64,000 nucleotides of DNA from Bacteroidales bacterium (GTDB lineage: Bacteria; Bacteroidota; Bacteroidia; Bacteroidales; GCA-2748055). Numbering within the stretch: position 1 is the stretch's first letter; every line of letters starts with the position of its first letter. The stretch spans positions 16,298 through 80,297 of the forward strand of contig JAFGWU010000054.1 in NCBI GenBank assembly GCA_016936975.1, in the 5' to 3' direction. The position numbers and the translations under genes are program-made. Below the pieces are notes generated by a model. That model made no database searches and was not told the origin of the DNA. It saw only the letters and a list, made by a program, of their open reading frames with translations. Below are positions 26,178 through 35,524 of the stretch, one piece after another.

Positions 26178-29100
26178 ATGCCAAAATCAAGACTTTTAAA
26201 TATCCTGGCGGTTTTTTCCTTGCTGGTTCCTTTCTTTTCCCTGTCCGCCCAGGAAGTTGTGATTACAAGCATTTCGGCAACACCGGTAACCTGCGGAGGA
26301 GCATCAGACGGAACAATCACCGTGACTGTTACCGGTGGTGTACCCCCTTACCAGTACGGTCTGATCCAGGAATTTATCTATGTCGAAACCAGCGAGATTA
26401 CCTATAACACAACTTACACCTACACAGGCCACGAGAAGTACAACTCCTATATCGTTGTGGTCCGCGACTCAGATCCCAATACATCGCACGGATTTGTTAG
26501 CAATTACCCCATTGGCGGTCCCGATCCGATAGCTATTACCTCTCATATAGCCGAAGACATGTCGTGCACCGGCGTGGAGGATGGCGTGATAACCGTTACA
26601 GCAACCGGTGAAGATGGCAACTATCTTTTCGACCTCACCGGGCCGGTCTCGGAACAGAACACCACTGGAATCTTTCCCGGGCTGCCGGAGGGGAACTATA
26701 CAGTTACTGTTTCACATAATGGCAGCTGCACAAGCACCGATGTTACCCCAACCTTAACCATTAATAATCCCTCCACCCTCTCAATTTCTTTGGACAATGT
26801 TGTTCCTGCAACTTGCTTCGGTGGTTTTTCAGGTTCCATTGGAATAACTCCGTCAGGGGGTACTCCATCTGGGTCCGGTACCGGTTATACATATTTTTGG
26901 ACCGGACCAAACGGATTCACATCAACCGATGAGGATATTATAAATATCCAATCGGGGAATTATTCGGTGACGGTTTACGACGGGAATATGTGCGCGGCCA
27001 CTGCCGGCCCTGTTTTTGTCCCAGAACCATCCCAGATTACAGTTATTTTAAACAATTCCTCCAACCTCACCTGTAACGGGGGTAATGACGGTTCCGTTGC
27101 GATTACGGCTGGTGGAGGAACTCCTCCCTATACATTTTTTTGGGAAGGCCAATCAACCGGTTTTACAACAGCAGCAGAGGACCCTTCGTCCCTTCCTGCC
27201 GACAAGTATGACCTGACAATCACCGACGGCAATTCATGCTCCCGTATCTTCCCGGATTTTTTAACCATTGAAGAACCGCCTGCCATTACCGTAAAGGTTG
27301 ACGGAACAACCGATGCCACATGTTTTGGAGAATCCGACGGTTCAGCTTTTATTTCCACATCCGGGGGAACTCCCGGCTATAGTTTCCTCTGGAGCGGCAG
27401 CACATCGGGCTATTCAGACACCGGTGAGGACCCGGAGAACATGCCCGCCGATACTTATTCTGTTACCTTGACCGATGCAGCCGGATGCATCGTAATATTC
27501 AACGATCTGCTCACCATCAATGAACCTGCTCAGATTAATGTGACAGTAAATGGAACATCCAATGTAACCTGCAACGGGGACAGCGACGGCTCTGCAGATA
27601 TTACAGTTACCGGAGGCACTCCCGGTTACACGTTTCTATGGACGGGTATTGTATCAGCACATACCTCCACGATGGAAGACCCGGACGACCTGGTAGCCGA
27701 TGCCTATGATCTTTTAATAACCGATTCGAACGGATGTACACGAGTCTTTAATAACCTTCTTACTATCTCGGAACCGGAAATCATATCCGTAAGTATCGAT
27801 AACATAGCAGATGTTGCCTGCTACGGTGATGAAACTGGAGCCATAAATATTACACCCGCCGGGGGAACCCCGGTATATACATATGTATGGAGCGGTCCGG
27901 ATGGGTTCTCCCAAACATCCCAGGACATTGCCAATCTTGCAGCGGGAACTTACAGTCTGACCATTACCGATGCAAGGGGATGTAAGGGTACATTCAACGA
28001 CCTGGCCACTGTAGGGGAAGCAGCGGAAATAATTTCCACATTCATTCTGAATAATATTTCATGCAATGGATTTTCCGATGGGACTATTGATGTTACTGTT
28101 TCAGGCGGAACTCCCCCGTATGATTTCAGCTGGACCGGCCCTTCCGGTTTTACAGCCACAACAGGTGATATTTCCAATTTATCTCCCGGTGACTATGAAC
28201 TTACGATAACTGATAATGCTGAATGCACCCGGGTCTTTCCGGTTCAAACCCTCACCGAACCGCTTCCCATCACCATTGCGACCTCGGTTTTGAACATCAG
28301 GTGTTTTGGAGCGGCTGACGGTTCCATAAATTTAACCATTTCCGGGGGCACACCACCCTATACCTGCTTCTGGATCGGTCCGAACGGTTTTACATCCCCC
28401 GACGAGGATATTTCCAATCTCGGACCGGGCAACTACAGTGTAACTGTAACCGACCTGAACAGTTGTACCCAACTTTTCGAAAACGCCGCAACCATAATTG
28501 AACCTGCAGAAATTTCAGTAAATGTTACAAAAACCGATATCTCCTGCAACGGATTAAACGATGGATCAATCAGTATAACCTTGTCAGGAGGGACTTCTCC
28601 CTATGACTTTATATGGACCGGTCCTCCGGGATACAACTCTTCACAGCAGAATATCTCCGGACTGGGTGCAGGCACATATAATCTTACCATTACTGATGGG
28701 AACAGCTGCGTGAACAATTTTCCCGGTCTTGCGACCATTATCGATCCCGATCCCTTACAGGCCGTTCTCATATCCCACACCAATGTTTCCTGCTACGGAG
28801 GCAGTGACGGTTCCATTGAAATCAATGTGTTCGGGGGAACGGCTCCCCTGGCTTTCAATTGGACCAGTTCTTCCGGAACAACCCTATCTTCCGATGAGGA
28901 TCCCTCTTTCCTTCCGGCCGATACTTATTCACTGGAAATAACAGATGTCAATGATTGTTCTGTCTCTTATCCAGGTTTTGTCACCATCGGCGAACCACCC
29001 GCTCTCTCGATCTCCCTTTCGAAAACAGATATCGACTGTTACGGAGATGCGGACGGGACTATAACAATAACAGCATCAGGTGGCACCGGAACCTATCAGT

Positions 29101-32100
29101 ATTCGCGTTTCGGAAACAGCGATCCCTCATATCAAAACGAAAACACTTTTACAAACCTTCCCCCCGGTACCTATACACTCTGGGTAAGGGATGCCAACCT
29201 TTGCGTGTTATCGGATACCATTTCAATCTATCAGCCGAATGAAATCCTCATCCAGGACGAATCGGTGACCGGTGAGATTCTCTGTTATGGGGATGGAACG
29301 ATGCAGATATCCATAAACCTTGTGTCTGGAGGTGTCGAACCTTATGAATACTCGATTGACGGGGGTCTGAATTTTTACGCCTCCGGAGTCTTTCCCAATC
29401 TGACAGCCGGGAATTACCAGACCACAATCAGGGATGCCAACGGATGTCAGGTTTCGGGTGAACTTCATGTTATTACACAGCCCGATGAACTCATTATCGA
29501 CAGTTATAACCAGTTAAATGTAACAACCTGTTATGACTCCCCCGAAGGACTGGTTTCAATAACAGGCACCGGCGGGGTCGGCCAGTTATCCTACACACTT
29601 GACGAATCCGTCACCAATCTTACGGGTGACTTTCAGAACCTGCTGGCCGGTAACTATTCCATCGTCATTGAAGACCTGAACGAATGTACGAAGGATACGC
29701 TGATTACCATTCTCAGTCCTCCGGCAGTTGTAGTAAGCAACGCTTCTGTTACAGATGTGACCGGTTGTTCGGGTGATGCAACCGGCTCCCTGGAAGTCAC
29801 GGGAGCAGGCGGAACCGGAAATATCACCTATTCACTGGACGGCGCTCCTTTTGTTACATCCGGAACGTTTACCAGCCTCCCTGCCGGAAGCTACAGAGTT
29901 ACCCTCAAAGATGATAATGATTGCACCATTGATACGTTGCTGACCATCAGCGAACCAGGTCCACTCGTCATAGACAATGTAGCCGCAGACAATATCACAT
30001 GCTCCGGTTCAAATGACGGCCTCATCCAGGTTACCGTTTCAGGAGGAACATTGCCATTGCTTTATACCCTTAATCCAGTCGGGACAATCAATTCAACGGG
30101 TATCTTTCAGAATCTTGCTGCAGGAGAGTACAGTGTAGAGGTTGATGATAGCCGGGGATGCGGCCCGCTTACCTACTCCGGTATTGTAATTTCGGAACCA
30201 CCGTCCTTGTTGATCGATTCGGCAAAACATAAAGTTATTAGCTGTAATGGTGCAAAGGATGGAGAGATCCATATCTATCTTTCCGGCGGAACCCCTCCTT
30301 ATGAATATTCGATCGATAACCGGGCCAGTTACTCCACATCGGGTGATTTCACAGGGCTGGGGCCCGGTAATTATGAGGTTTATGCATCCGACCGTTCCGG
30401 CTGTGAAGTGTATGCAGGTACGTATCTGTTTACTGATCCGCCGGTTCTTTCATTAGAAATTACCGTCACCGATGTAACCCCCTGCCACGGCAATGCAAAC
30501 GGAACCATTTCGATAAATGCCACTGGTGGCACCGGAATGAAGATATACTCTATCGACGGTTTGAATTACCAGGGATCCGGTGATTTCCTCAACCTGGATG
30601 CAGGCCCTTATATGATTTATGTTGTCGATGAAGCAGGCTGCACATTGAGTGAGCAGGTAAATATTGATGAGCCGGAAGCGGTAACTGCCTCCATTGAAAA
30701 AACAGATGCAATCTACGGTAACCTGGGTACCATAACCTTTTCAGCCACTTCAGGGGGTACAGCGCCCTACGAATATTCCATAAACGGTCCGGAAGGACCT
30801 TTTACAGCAAGTACTTTTTATGAAGACCTGCCTGCTGGCTTTTACTATGCAATGGTGAAGGATGTCAATGACTGCTTATATGAAGAGATGATAGAGATCC
30901 TTGATGTTCCGCCGCTTACTGTTACCGTTAACACCACCGATGTTCTCTGTTATGGTGACGATAATGGCACCATAGAATTTGTTCCCCAGGATGCAACAGG
31001 AGAGGTGCAGTATTCCATCGACGGCGGGGACAGTTTTGAAACAGTGCCTTTATTTGATAATCTGGAAGGCGGCAGGTCATACGACCTGGTTGCCCTGGAT
31101 GAGGAAGGAAAAGTTTTCAGAAGTTCTGTATTCATTTTCGAACCCGACAGGATAAACATTTCGAGAACCGTTTCTCCTGCTGAATGCAATGTTTTCAGTG
31201 AGACAGGGAGCATTAGCGTTTCCGTGACAGGTGGAACCGGACCCTACAGTTACTTATGGTCCAATGGGAGTTCCTCACAAGAGCTGGATCATGTTGTTGC
31301 AGGAACCTACACGGTTCAGGTTACTGACGAAAACGGTTGTGTGGTTTCAGAGGATATTTTTATCGGCTCTTTGATTACCGTAAACGCCGACGCCGGTAAG
31401 GACACTACCATTTGTCCCGGAAGTCCGGTTCAACTTGAGGGAAGGGGCGGAACCGATTTCAGCTGGACACCTTCGGAATACTTTTCCGATCCTTTCAGCT
31501 CCAATCCTGTGGCTGAAGGAATGACCGAAGAGGTGAATTTCATTCTAACTGTAGCTGAAGAGTCTTCCCCATATGGTTGCTATGACATCGATACCGTAAA
31601 CGTTTCGTTCTATCCCCTTACCGGTCTGCTGGCTTCAGCTGATACTTTTATGATCCGGGGAACTTCCGTGCAGCTGCACGCAGAAGGCGGTCCGTTTGAA
31701 TCATATCTTTGGGAACCGGCTGCGGGTTTGAGTAATAACGCCATTCCCGACCCGATAGCCTCTCCGCTTCTGTCAGTAATGTATACCGTATCGGCTGTCA
31801 ATGAATACGGCTGCGAAGAGAATGATTCTGTCTTTGTCGAAGTTTTAGAAAATATTAAGGTGTATAATGTTTTCACTCCCAACGATGACGGTAAAAACGA
31901 TTTCTTTGAAATTGAAGATGCATACCGCTTCCCGGAAATGATCGTGGAAGTATACAGCAGGTGGGGTGATCTGCTGTTTTCAAGCAAGGGATACACCGAC
32001 GATAAGCGATGGGACGGCACTGCCCGCGGAAAAGATGTCCCCGCAGGCACCTATTATTATGTGGTGATTCCTTCAAGCGGTGTAAAACCCATAACAGGAA

Positions 32101-32120
32101 ACGTAACCATAATCAGGTAA
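26178..32120 (+). CDS. Giant SprB-repeat surface protein with type IX type-B C-terminal domain
   Basis: A 1980-residue exported protein. A signal peptide (ending FFSLSAQ at about residue 27) is followed by about 21 SprB-type repeats of 75-85 residues, each with a core like CNGxxDGxIxxxxxGGTPPY. A PKD-like section (about residues 1735-1890) and the gliding-motility-associated C-terminal domain then follow, with NVFTPNDDGKNDFFEI, then WDGTARGKDVPAGTYYYVV and a final GNVTIIR. That last domain is the type-B signal for type IX secretion (CHU_C/TIGR04131). SprB proteins are adhesins moved along the cell surface during gliding. The start is ATG 26178; the frame extends to TTG 26148, but the signal peptide fits the ATG. 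The SprF-like gene begins 3 bases after the stop. Confidence 0.9.
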   Translation: MPKSRLLNILAVFSLLVPFFSLSAQEVVITSISATPVTCGGASDGTITVTVTGGVPPYQYGLIQEFIYVETSEITYNTTYTYTGHEKYNSYIVVVRDSDPNTSHGFVSNYPIGGPDPIAITSHIAEDMSCTGVEDGVITVTATGEDGNYLFDLTGPVSEQNTTGIFPGLPEGNYTVTVSHNGSCTSTDVTPTLTINNPSTLSISLDNVVPATCFGGFSGSIGITPSGGTPSGSGTGYTYFWTGPNGFTSTDEDIINIQSGNYSVTVYDGNMCAATAGPVFVPEPSQITVILNNSSNLTCNGGNDGSVAITAGGGTPPYTFFWEGQSTGFTTAAEDPSSLPADKYDLTITDGNSCSRIFPDFLTIEEPPAITVKVDGTTDATCFGESDGSAFISTSGGTPGYSFLWSGSTSGYSDTGEDPENMPADTYSVTLTDAAGCIVIFNDLLTINEPAQINVTVNGTSNVTCNGDSDGSADITVTGGTPGYTFLWTGIVSAHTSTMEDPDDLVADAYDLLITDSNGCTRVFNNLLTISEPEIISVSIDNIADVACYGDETGAINITPAGGTPVYTYVWSGPDGFSQTSQDIANLAAGTYSLTITDARGCKGTFNDLATVGEAAEIISTFILNNISCNGFSDGTIDVTVSGGTPPYDFSWTGPSGFTATTGDISNLSPGDYELTITDNAECTRVFPVQTLTEPLPITIATSVLNIRCFGAADGSINLTISGGTPPYTCFWIGPNGFTSPDEDISNLGPGNYSVTVTDLNSCTQLFENAATIIEPAEISVNVTKTDISCNGLNDGSISITLSGGTSPYDFIWTGPPGYNSSQQNISGLGAGTYNLTITDGNSCVNNFPGLATIIDPDPLQAVLISHTNVSCYGGSDGSIEINVFGGTAPLAFNWTSSSGTTLSSDEDPSFLPADTYSLEITDVNDCSVSYPGFVTIGEPPALSISLSKTDIDCYGDADGTITITASGGTGTYQYSRFGNSDPSYQNENTFTNLPPGTYTLWVRDANLCVLSDTISIYQPNEILIQDESVTGEILCYGDGTMQISINLVSGGVEPYEYSIDGGLNFYASGVFPNLTAGNYQTTIRDANGCQVSGELHVITQPDELIIDSYNQLNVTTCYDSPEGLVSITGTGGVGQLSYTLDESVTNLTGDFQNLLAGNYSIVIEDLNECTKDTLITILSPPAVVVSNASVTDVTGCSGDATGSLEVTGAGGTGNITYSLDGAPFVTSGTFTSLPAGSYRVTLKDDNDCTIDTLLTISEPGPLVIDNVAADNITCSGSNDGLIQVTVSGGTLPLLYTLNPVGTINSTGIFQNLAAGEYSVEVDDSRGCGPLTYSGIVISEPPSLLIDSAKHKVISCNGAKDGEIHIYLSGGTPPYEYSIDNRASYSTSGDFTGLGPGNYEVYASDRSGCEVYAGTYLFTDPPVLSLEITVTDVTPCHGNANGTISINATGGTGMKIYSIDGLNYQGSGDFLNLDAGPYMIYVVDEAGCTLSEQVNIDEPEAVTASIEKTDAIYGNLGTITFSATSGGTAPYEYSINGPEGPFTASTFYEDLPAGFYYAMVKDVNDCLYEEMIEILDVPPLTVTVNTTDVLCYGDDNGTIEFVPQDATGEVQYSIDGGDSFETVPLFDNLEGGRSYDLVALDEEGKVFRSSVFIFEPDRINISRTVSPAECNVFSETGSISVSVTGGTGPYSYLWSNGSSSQELDHVVAGTYTVQVTDENGCVVSEDIFIGSLITVNADAGKDTTICPGSPVQLEGRGGTDFSWTPSEYFSDPFSSNPVAEGMTEEVNFILTVAEESSPYGCYDIDTVNVSFYPLTGLLASADTFMIRGTSVQLHAEGGPFESYLWEPAAGLSNNAIPDPIASPLLSVMYTVSAVNEYGCEENDSVFVEVLENIKVYNVFTPNDDGKNDFFEIEDAYRFPEMIVEVYSRWGDLLFSSKGYTDDKRWDGTARGKDVPAGTYYYVVIPSSGVKPITGNVTIIR
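26268..31375 (+). repeat. About 21 tandem SprB-type protein repeats
   Basis: In-frame diverged repeats of about 75-85 codons. Repeats 3-11 share a Trp-bearing core (YxFxWTG) and a second half such as EDPSSLPADxYxLTITD. Repeats 12-20 mostly change to YSIDG with xFxNLxAGxYxxxxxD. Repeat 21 returns to YLWSN. Most repeats keep one Cys early and one near the end, which could form a disulfide. Confidence 0.85.
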
Positions 32121-32123
32121 GCC

Positions 32124-33017
32124 ATGAAGCGTATTACATATATCCTCCTGACGGTGATACTGTGTTTTACAGAATTGTCGGCCCAGCAGCTTCCGCAGTA
32201 CACACAATATATGTTCAACGATTTTGTGGTCAATCCGGCCATCGCCGGTATCCATGATTATTACCAGATCCGGACCAACCACAGGTTCCAGTGGGTAGGA
32301 TTGGTCGATCCACCCATGACGAACTCCATCGCTTTCTATGGTCCGCACGCAAGGCACAACATGGGTTATGGGGGATATATATACAGTGATGTTACCGGGC
32401 CGACCAGTCGGACCGGTATTACCGGTTCATACGGATACAATATTGAACTGACACGGGAAATAAGACTATCTATGGGTTTATCCGGCAGCATCCTTCAGTA
32501 CCGTGTCGACGGTACGCAGTTAAATCCGAGGGATCCCTCGGATGAGGTCCTGCAAAATGTCATCAGCACCACCTATATGCCAGATGCCGGGGTAGGACTT
32601 TATTTTTACAGCGATTACTTTTACGCAGGATTCTCCGCGGCCCAGTTACTGAACAATAAAATTCAGATTTTTGAAAACCGGGACGGTCTTAACCGTCTGA
32701 AAACCCACTTCTATCTTACAGGGGCTTACCGTTTTGACATCAACCGTGACTGGATGGTTGAACCTTCTGTAATTGTTAAGGGAACTGCACCCAAAGAATT
32801 CGGATTTGATATAACCGCCCGGGTGGAGTGGCAGAAGATGGCCTGGGGTGCCCTGTCCTACCGGTTCCATGAAGCAGTGGCTATTTTATTGGGATATAGC
32901 TATGATGAAACGCTCTATTTTGGTTATGCTTATGATATCGGCATCACGGAACTCCGGAAATATAATACCGGCACCCATGAGTTAATGATTGGGTACCGCT
33001 TCAATGATATAAAATAA
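32124..33017 (+). CDS. sprF: PorP/SprF family protein paired with the SprB-like adhesin
   Basis: A 297-residue outer-membrane protein with a signal peptide (ending ELSAQ) and the family opening QQLPQYTQYMFNDFVVNPAIAG. Typical later elements are FQWVGLVDPPMTNSIAFYGP and a C-terminus ELMIGYRFNDIK ending in an aromatic-rich strand. SprF-like proteins are needed for secretion and surface retention of SprB-type cargo carrying a type-B C-terminal domain. The 3-base gap to the adhesin gene strongly suggests a matched pair. It is the second PorP/SprF gene in the window, distinct from the one next to gldK. The gene symbol is by analogy. Confidence 0.88.
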   Translation: MKRITYILLTVILCFTELSAQQLPQYTQYMFNDFVVNPAIAGIHDYYQIRTNHRFQWVGLVDPPMTNSIAFYGPHARHNMGYGGYIYSDVTGPTSRTGITGSYGYNIELTREIRLSMGLSGSILQYRVDGTQLNPRDPSDEVLQNVISTTYMPDAGVGLYFYSDYFYAGFSAAQLLNNKIQIFENRDGLNRLKTHFYLTGAYRFDINRDWMVEPSVIVKGTAPKEFGFDITARVEWQKMAWGALSYRFHEAVAILLGYSYDETLYFGYAYDIGITELRKYNTGTHELMIGYRFNDIK

Positions 33018-33024
33018 ATCCTGC

Positions 33025-33450
33025 GTGCAGATAAGATTGAAATATTGTACCGTATTTTTCCTGGTAATTCTCACACTTATTGGTGGTTGCTCCAGGAAAA
33101 AAAGGATCAGCGGCAAAGAATATATCGAAAAGGAAGTCCTTGTTGATATTCTCGTAGATATTCATCTCGTACAGAGTATTACCCAGGACCGAAGATATTA
33201 TCGCAAATATAATTTTAACGACACGATCGATATGATTACCCCGATCTTCGACAAATATCATGTGACCAGGGAACAGTTCGACTCCACCATGGCAGAATAT
33301 ACGCGCTATCCAGATTTACTCGATAAGGTATATGACGAAGTGATCATGAAATTGAATGTGATGATTGATGAAATCGATAAACAGGATGACCCGCCCAAAA
33401 AAATTACTCCCCCTGAGAAACTTGAGAGAATTGGTGCTGACCCGACCTAA
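33025..33450 (+). CDS. DUF4296 lipoprotein
   Basis: A 141-residue lipoprotein. The signal peptide ends in the lipobox LIGGC (Cys at about residue 22). The mature part has the DUF4296 pattern: a helix with LVDILVDIHLVQSI, a Tyr-rich stretch, then FDKYHVTREQFDSTMAEYTRYPDLLDKVYDEVI. The function is unknown in the literature I recall. The start is GTG at 33025 (a TTG at 33037 would also give a workable signal peptide). It lies 7 bases after the SprF-like gene, so it is the third gene of the adhesin unit. Its stop overlaps the convergent PAP2-like gene by 4 bases. Confidence 0.78.
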   Translation: MQIRLKYCTVFFLVILTLIGGCSRKKRISGKEYIEKEVLVDILVDIHLVQSITQDRRYYRKYNFNDTIDMITPIFDKYHVTREQFDSTMAEYTRYPDLLDKVYDEVIMKLNVMIDEIDKQDDPPKKITPPEKLERIGADPT

Positions 33451-34061
33451 TAGATAAGCATCACCACACCTGTTACAATAATACCCAGTATAAATCCCCC
33501 GTATAGTTCCAGCGCAGAGTGCTTTCTCAGAATGGCTCTGGCAGTGCCTGTTATTCCTGCCGCAAGTACCGCTATCACAAAATATGACTGCAGTGCGAGC
33601 CCGAAGTGAATGACCAGGGAGAGAATCAAGCCCACAATCCCTCCAAGTGCCATCATATGCTCGCTTATGTTGAGTCTAATATTCACAAGAATTAGAACCA
33701 GTACCATCACTGGAAGTGAAAGCGCGTATGCATGAATGTGGGAATGAAGCGGTATTCTGATCAGAAATATGAATGTGAGAATATAAAGAATCATAATTAA
33801 AAAATAGGGCAGGAACCGCTCCTGCCTGATATCCATCTGGATATCTGTTATGATCTTACGGAAATACAGAACCGGTAATAAAGCCAGGGGAAGTACCAGG
33901 GTGCTCAAAACTACTGTCAGAAAAATTACTTTTTTGACATCGAAGGAGACGAGGGAAAGGTAGGTCCCTGAGTTAAACAGAATCAGGAGGCCTGCAGAGG
34001 GCATAAGGAGTGGGTGGAAAATAACGGAAATGATCTGTGGCACTCTTTTTTCAAAAGTCAT
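33447..34061 (-). CDS. PAP2-like integral membrane protein
   Basis: A 204-residue protein of about six transmembrane helices. Remnants of the PAP2 phosphatase pattern are visible: IRQERFLPYF for motif 1, NISEHMMALGG for the motif-2 region, and ARAILRKHSALELYGG for motif 3 with its histidine. Motif 2 is not the standard PSGH, so activity on lipid phosphates is uncertain. It lies one base after rpoN, in the asnS-rpoN operon. The alternative is a PAP2-derived membrane protein without phosphatase activity. Confidence 0.6.
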   Translation of the reverse strand: MTFEKRVPQIISVIFHPLLMPSAGLLILFNSGTYLSLVSFDVKKVIFLTVVLSTLVLPLALLPVLYFRKIITDIQMDIRQERFLPYFLIMILYILTFIFLIRIPLHSHIHAYALSLPVMVLVLILVNIRLNISEHMMALGGIVGLILSLVIHFGLALQSYFVIAVLAAGITGTARAILRKHSALELYGGFILGIIVTGVVMLIY

Positions 34062-34062
34062 A

Positions 34063-35511
34063 TCATAACTCTTTTCTCAAGCGGGCAACTGGCAATCCCA
34101 GCTGTTCACGATACTTGGCCACGGTTCGCCGTGCGATCTGGTAACCTTTTTCATTCAATATTGCTGATAGCCTGTCGTCGGTAAGCGGTCTTCTCTTGTC
34201 CTCGCCATCAATACAATCATGCAGAATTTTCTTTATCTCCCGGGTTGAAACCTCTTCACCGCTATCGGTTTGCATTCCTTCAGAGAAAAAATACTTCAAA
34301 GGGAATATTCCAAAGTGGGTCTGTATGTATTTACTGTTAACGACCCTTGAAATGGTGGATATATCCAGCCCGGTTCGTTCGGCAATGTCCTTGAGAATCA
34401 TTGGTCGCATTCTGGTTTCGTCGCCTTCGATAAAATAATTCCGCTGATACTCCAGTATGGCATTCATGGTAAGCAGCATAGTGTTTTGCCTTTGCCTGAT
34501 GGCGTCTATGAACCATTTTGCCGAATCGAGTTTTTGCTTCACAAAAGTCAGAGCGTTCTTATCTTCTCTGCTTGCAGAAGCCTTATTGGCATGATACGAT
34601 TCAATCATATCGGAATAGGTTTTGCTGATTTTCAACTCCGGGACATTCCCTGAGTTGAGAGACAACTGCAATTCTCCCTCGTGCTCCTCCAGAATGAAAT
34701 CGGGAACGATATGTTCGATGGATTTACCGGCTGAATCACCGGCCGCTCCTCCCGGTTTCGGATTCAGTTTCAGGATTTCCGTCAGTGCCTGCTTCAATAA
34801 TGATTCATCTATATCCAGTCGCTGGACAATTTTATCGTAATGCTTATTGGTAAATTCGTCAAAGTGATTTTTGAGGATCCTCCTCGCCAATCCAATGATG
34901 GGATCATCTGTATTCTTTCTTTCAATCTGGAGCAGCAGGCACTCCTGAAGAGAACGTGCACCGACTCCGGCAGGATCAAACTCCTGGATTATCATCAGCA
35001 CCTCATGGATCTCCTCATAACTGGCTTCAAATCCCACTGAAAAAGCGAGATCATCGGCGATGGCTTCCAGTTCTCTCCGGAGATACCCATCATCATCAAT
35101 ATTACCGAGCACATATTCCGCAATAACTTCCTGTTTTTCGGTAAGATTCCGCAGACCCAACTGGGTCTTCAACAGTTCCCGGAAGGTATTGCCAACAGAA
35201 AACGGGATCTCCTCACGCTTTTCATCCGAAGAATAATTCCCGGTACTCAGCCTGTAGGAGGGAATTTCATCATCCTGCATATAGTCTTCAAGCGAAAATT
35301 CATCCTGATCATTGCCCGGGCTTTCATTTTCAGCAACCCCTTCCTCATATACAGCCTCTTCATTTCCCTCCTCAAGGACAGGATTATCTTCCAGTTCTTT
35401 TTTTATTCGCTGTTCCAACTGTATGGCGGGAATCTCCAGCAGTTTGATCATCTGGATTTGCTGGGGTGACAGTTTCTGCAATAACTTTTGCTGTAGCCTC
35501 TGTTTAAGCAT
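34063..35511 (-). CDS. rpoN: RNA polymerase sigma-54 factor
   Basis: A 482-residue alternative sigma factor that recognises -24/-12 promoters and needs enhancer-binding ATPases to open DNA. The N-terminal Gln-rich activator region (LQQKLLQKLSPQQIQMIKLL, then PAIQLEQRIKKELEDNPVLEE) is typical. An acidic linker covers about residues 50-90, the core-binding domain about 115-300, and a helix-turn-helix region includes DIAERTGLDISTISRVVNSK near 385. The C-terminal RpoN box is intact as ARRTVAKYREQLGL, ending RLRKEL. It follows asnS by 13 bases and precedes a membrane protein gene by 1 base. Confidence 0.96.
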   Translation of the reverse strand: MLKQRLQQKLLQKLSPQQIQMIKLLEIPAIQLEQRIKKELEDNPVLEEGNEEAVYEEGVAENESPGNDQDEFSLEDYMQDDEIPSYRLSTGNYSSDEKREEIPFSVGNTFRELLKTQLGLRNLTEKQEVIAEYVLGNIDDDGYLRRELEAIADDLAFSVGFEASYEEIHEVLMIIQEFDPAGVGARSLQECLLLQIERKNTDDPIIGLARRILKNHFDEFTNKHYDKIVQRLDIDESLLKQALTEILKLNPKPGGAAGDSAGKSIEHIVPDFILEEHEGELQLSLNSGNVPELKISKTYSDMIESYHANKASASREDKNALTFVKQKLDSAKWFIDAIRQRQNTMLLTMNAILEYQRNYFIEGDETRMRPMILKDIAERTGLDISTISRVVNSKYIQTHFGIFPLKYFFSEGMQTDSGEEVSTREIKKILHDCIDGEDKRRPLTDDRLSAILNEKGYQIARRTVAKYREQLGLPVARLRKEL

Positions 35512-35524
35512 CTGTCATAGGTTG

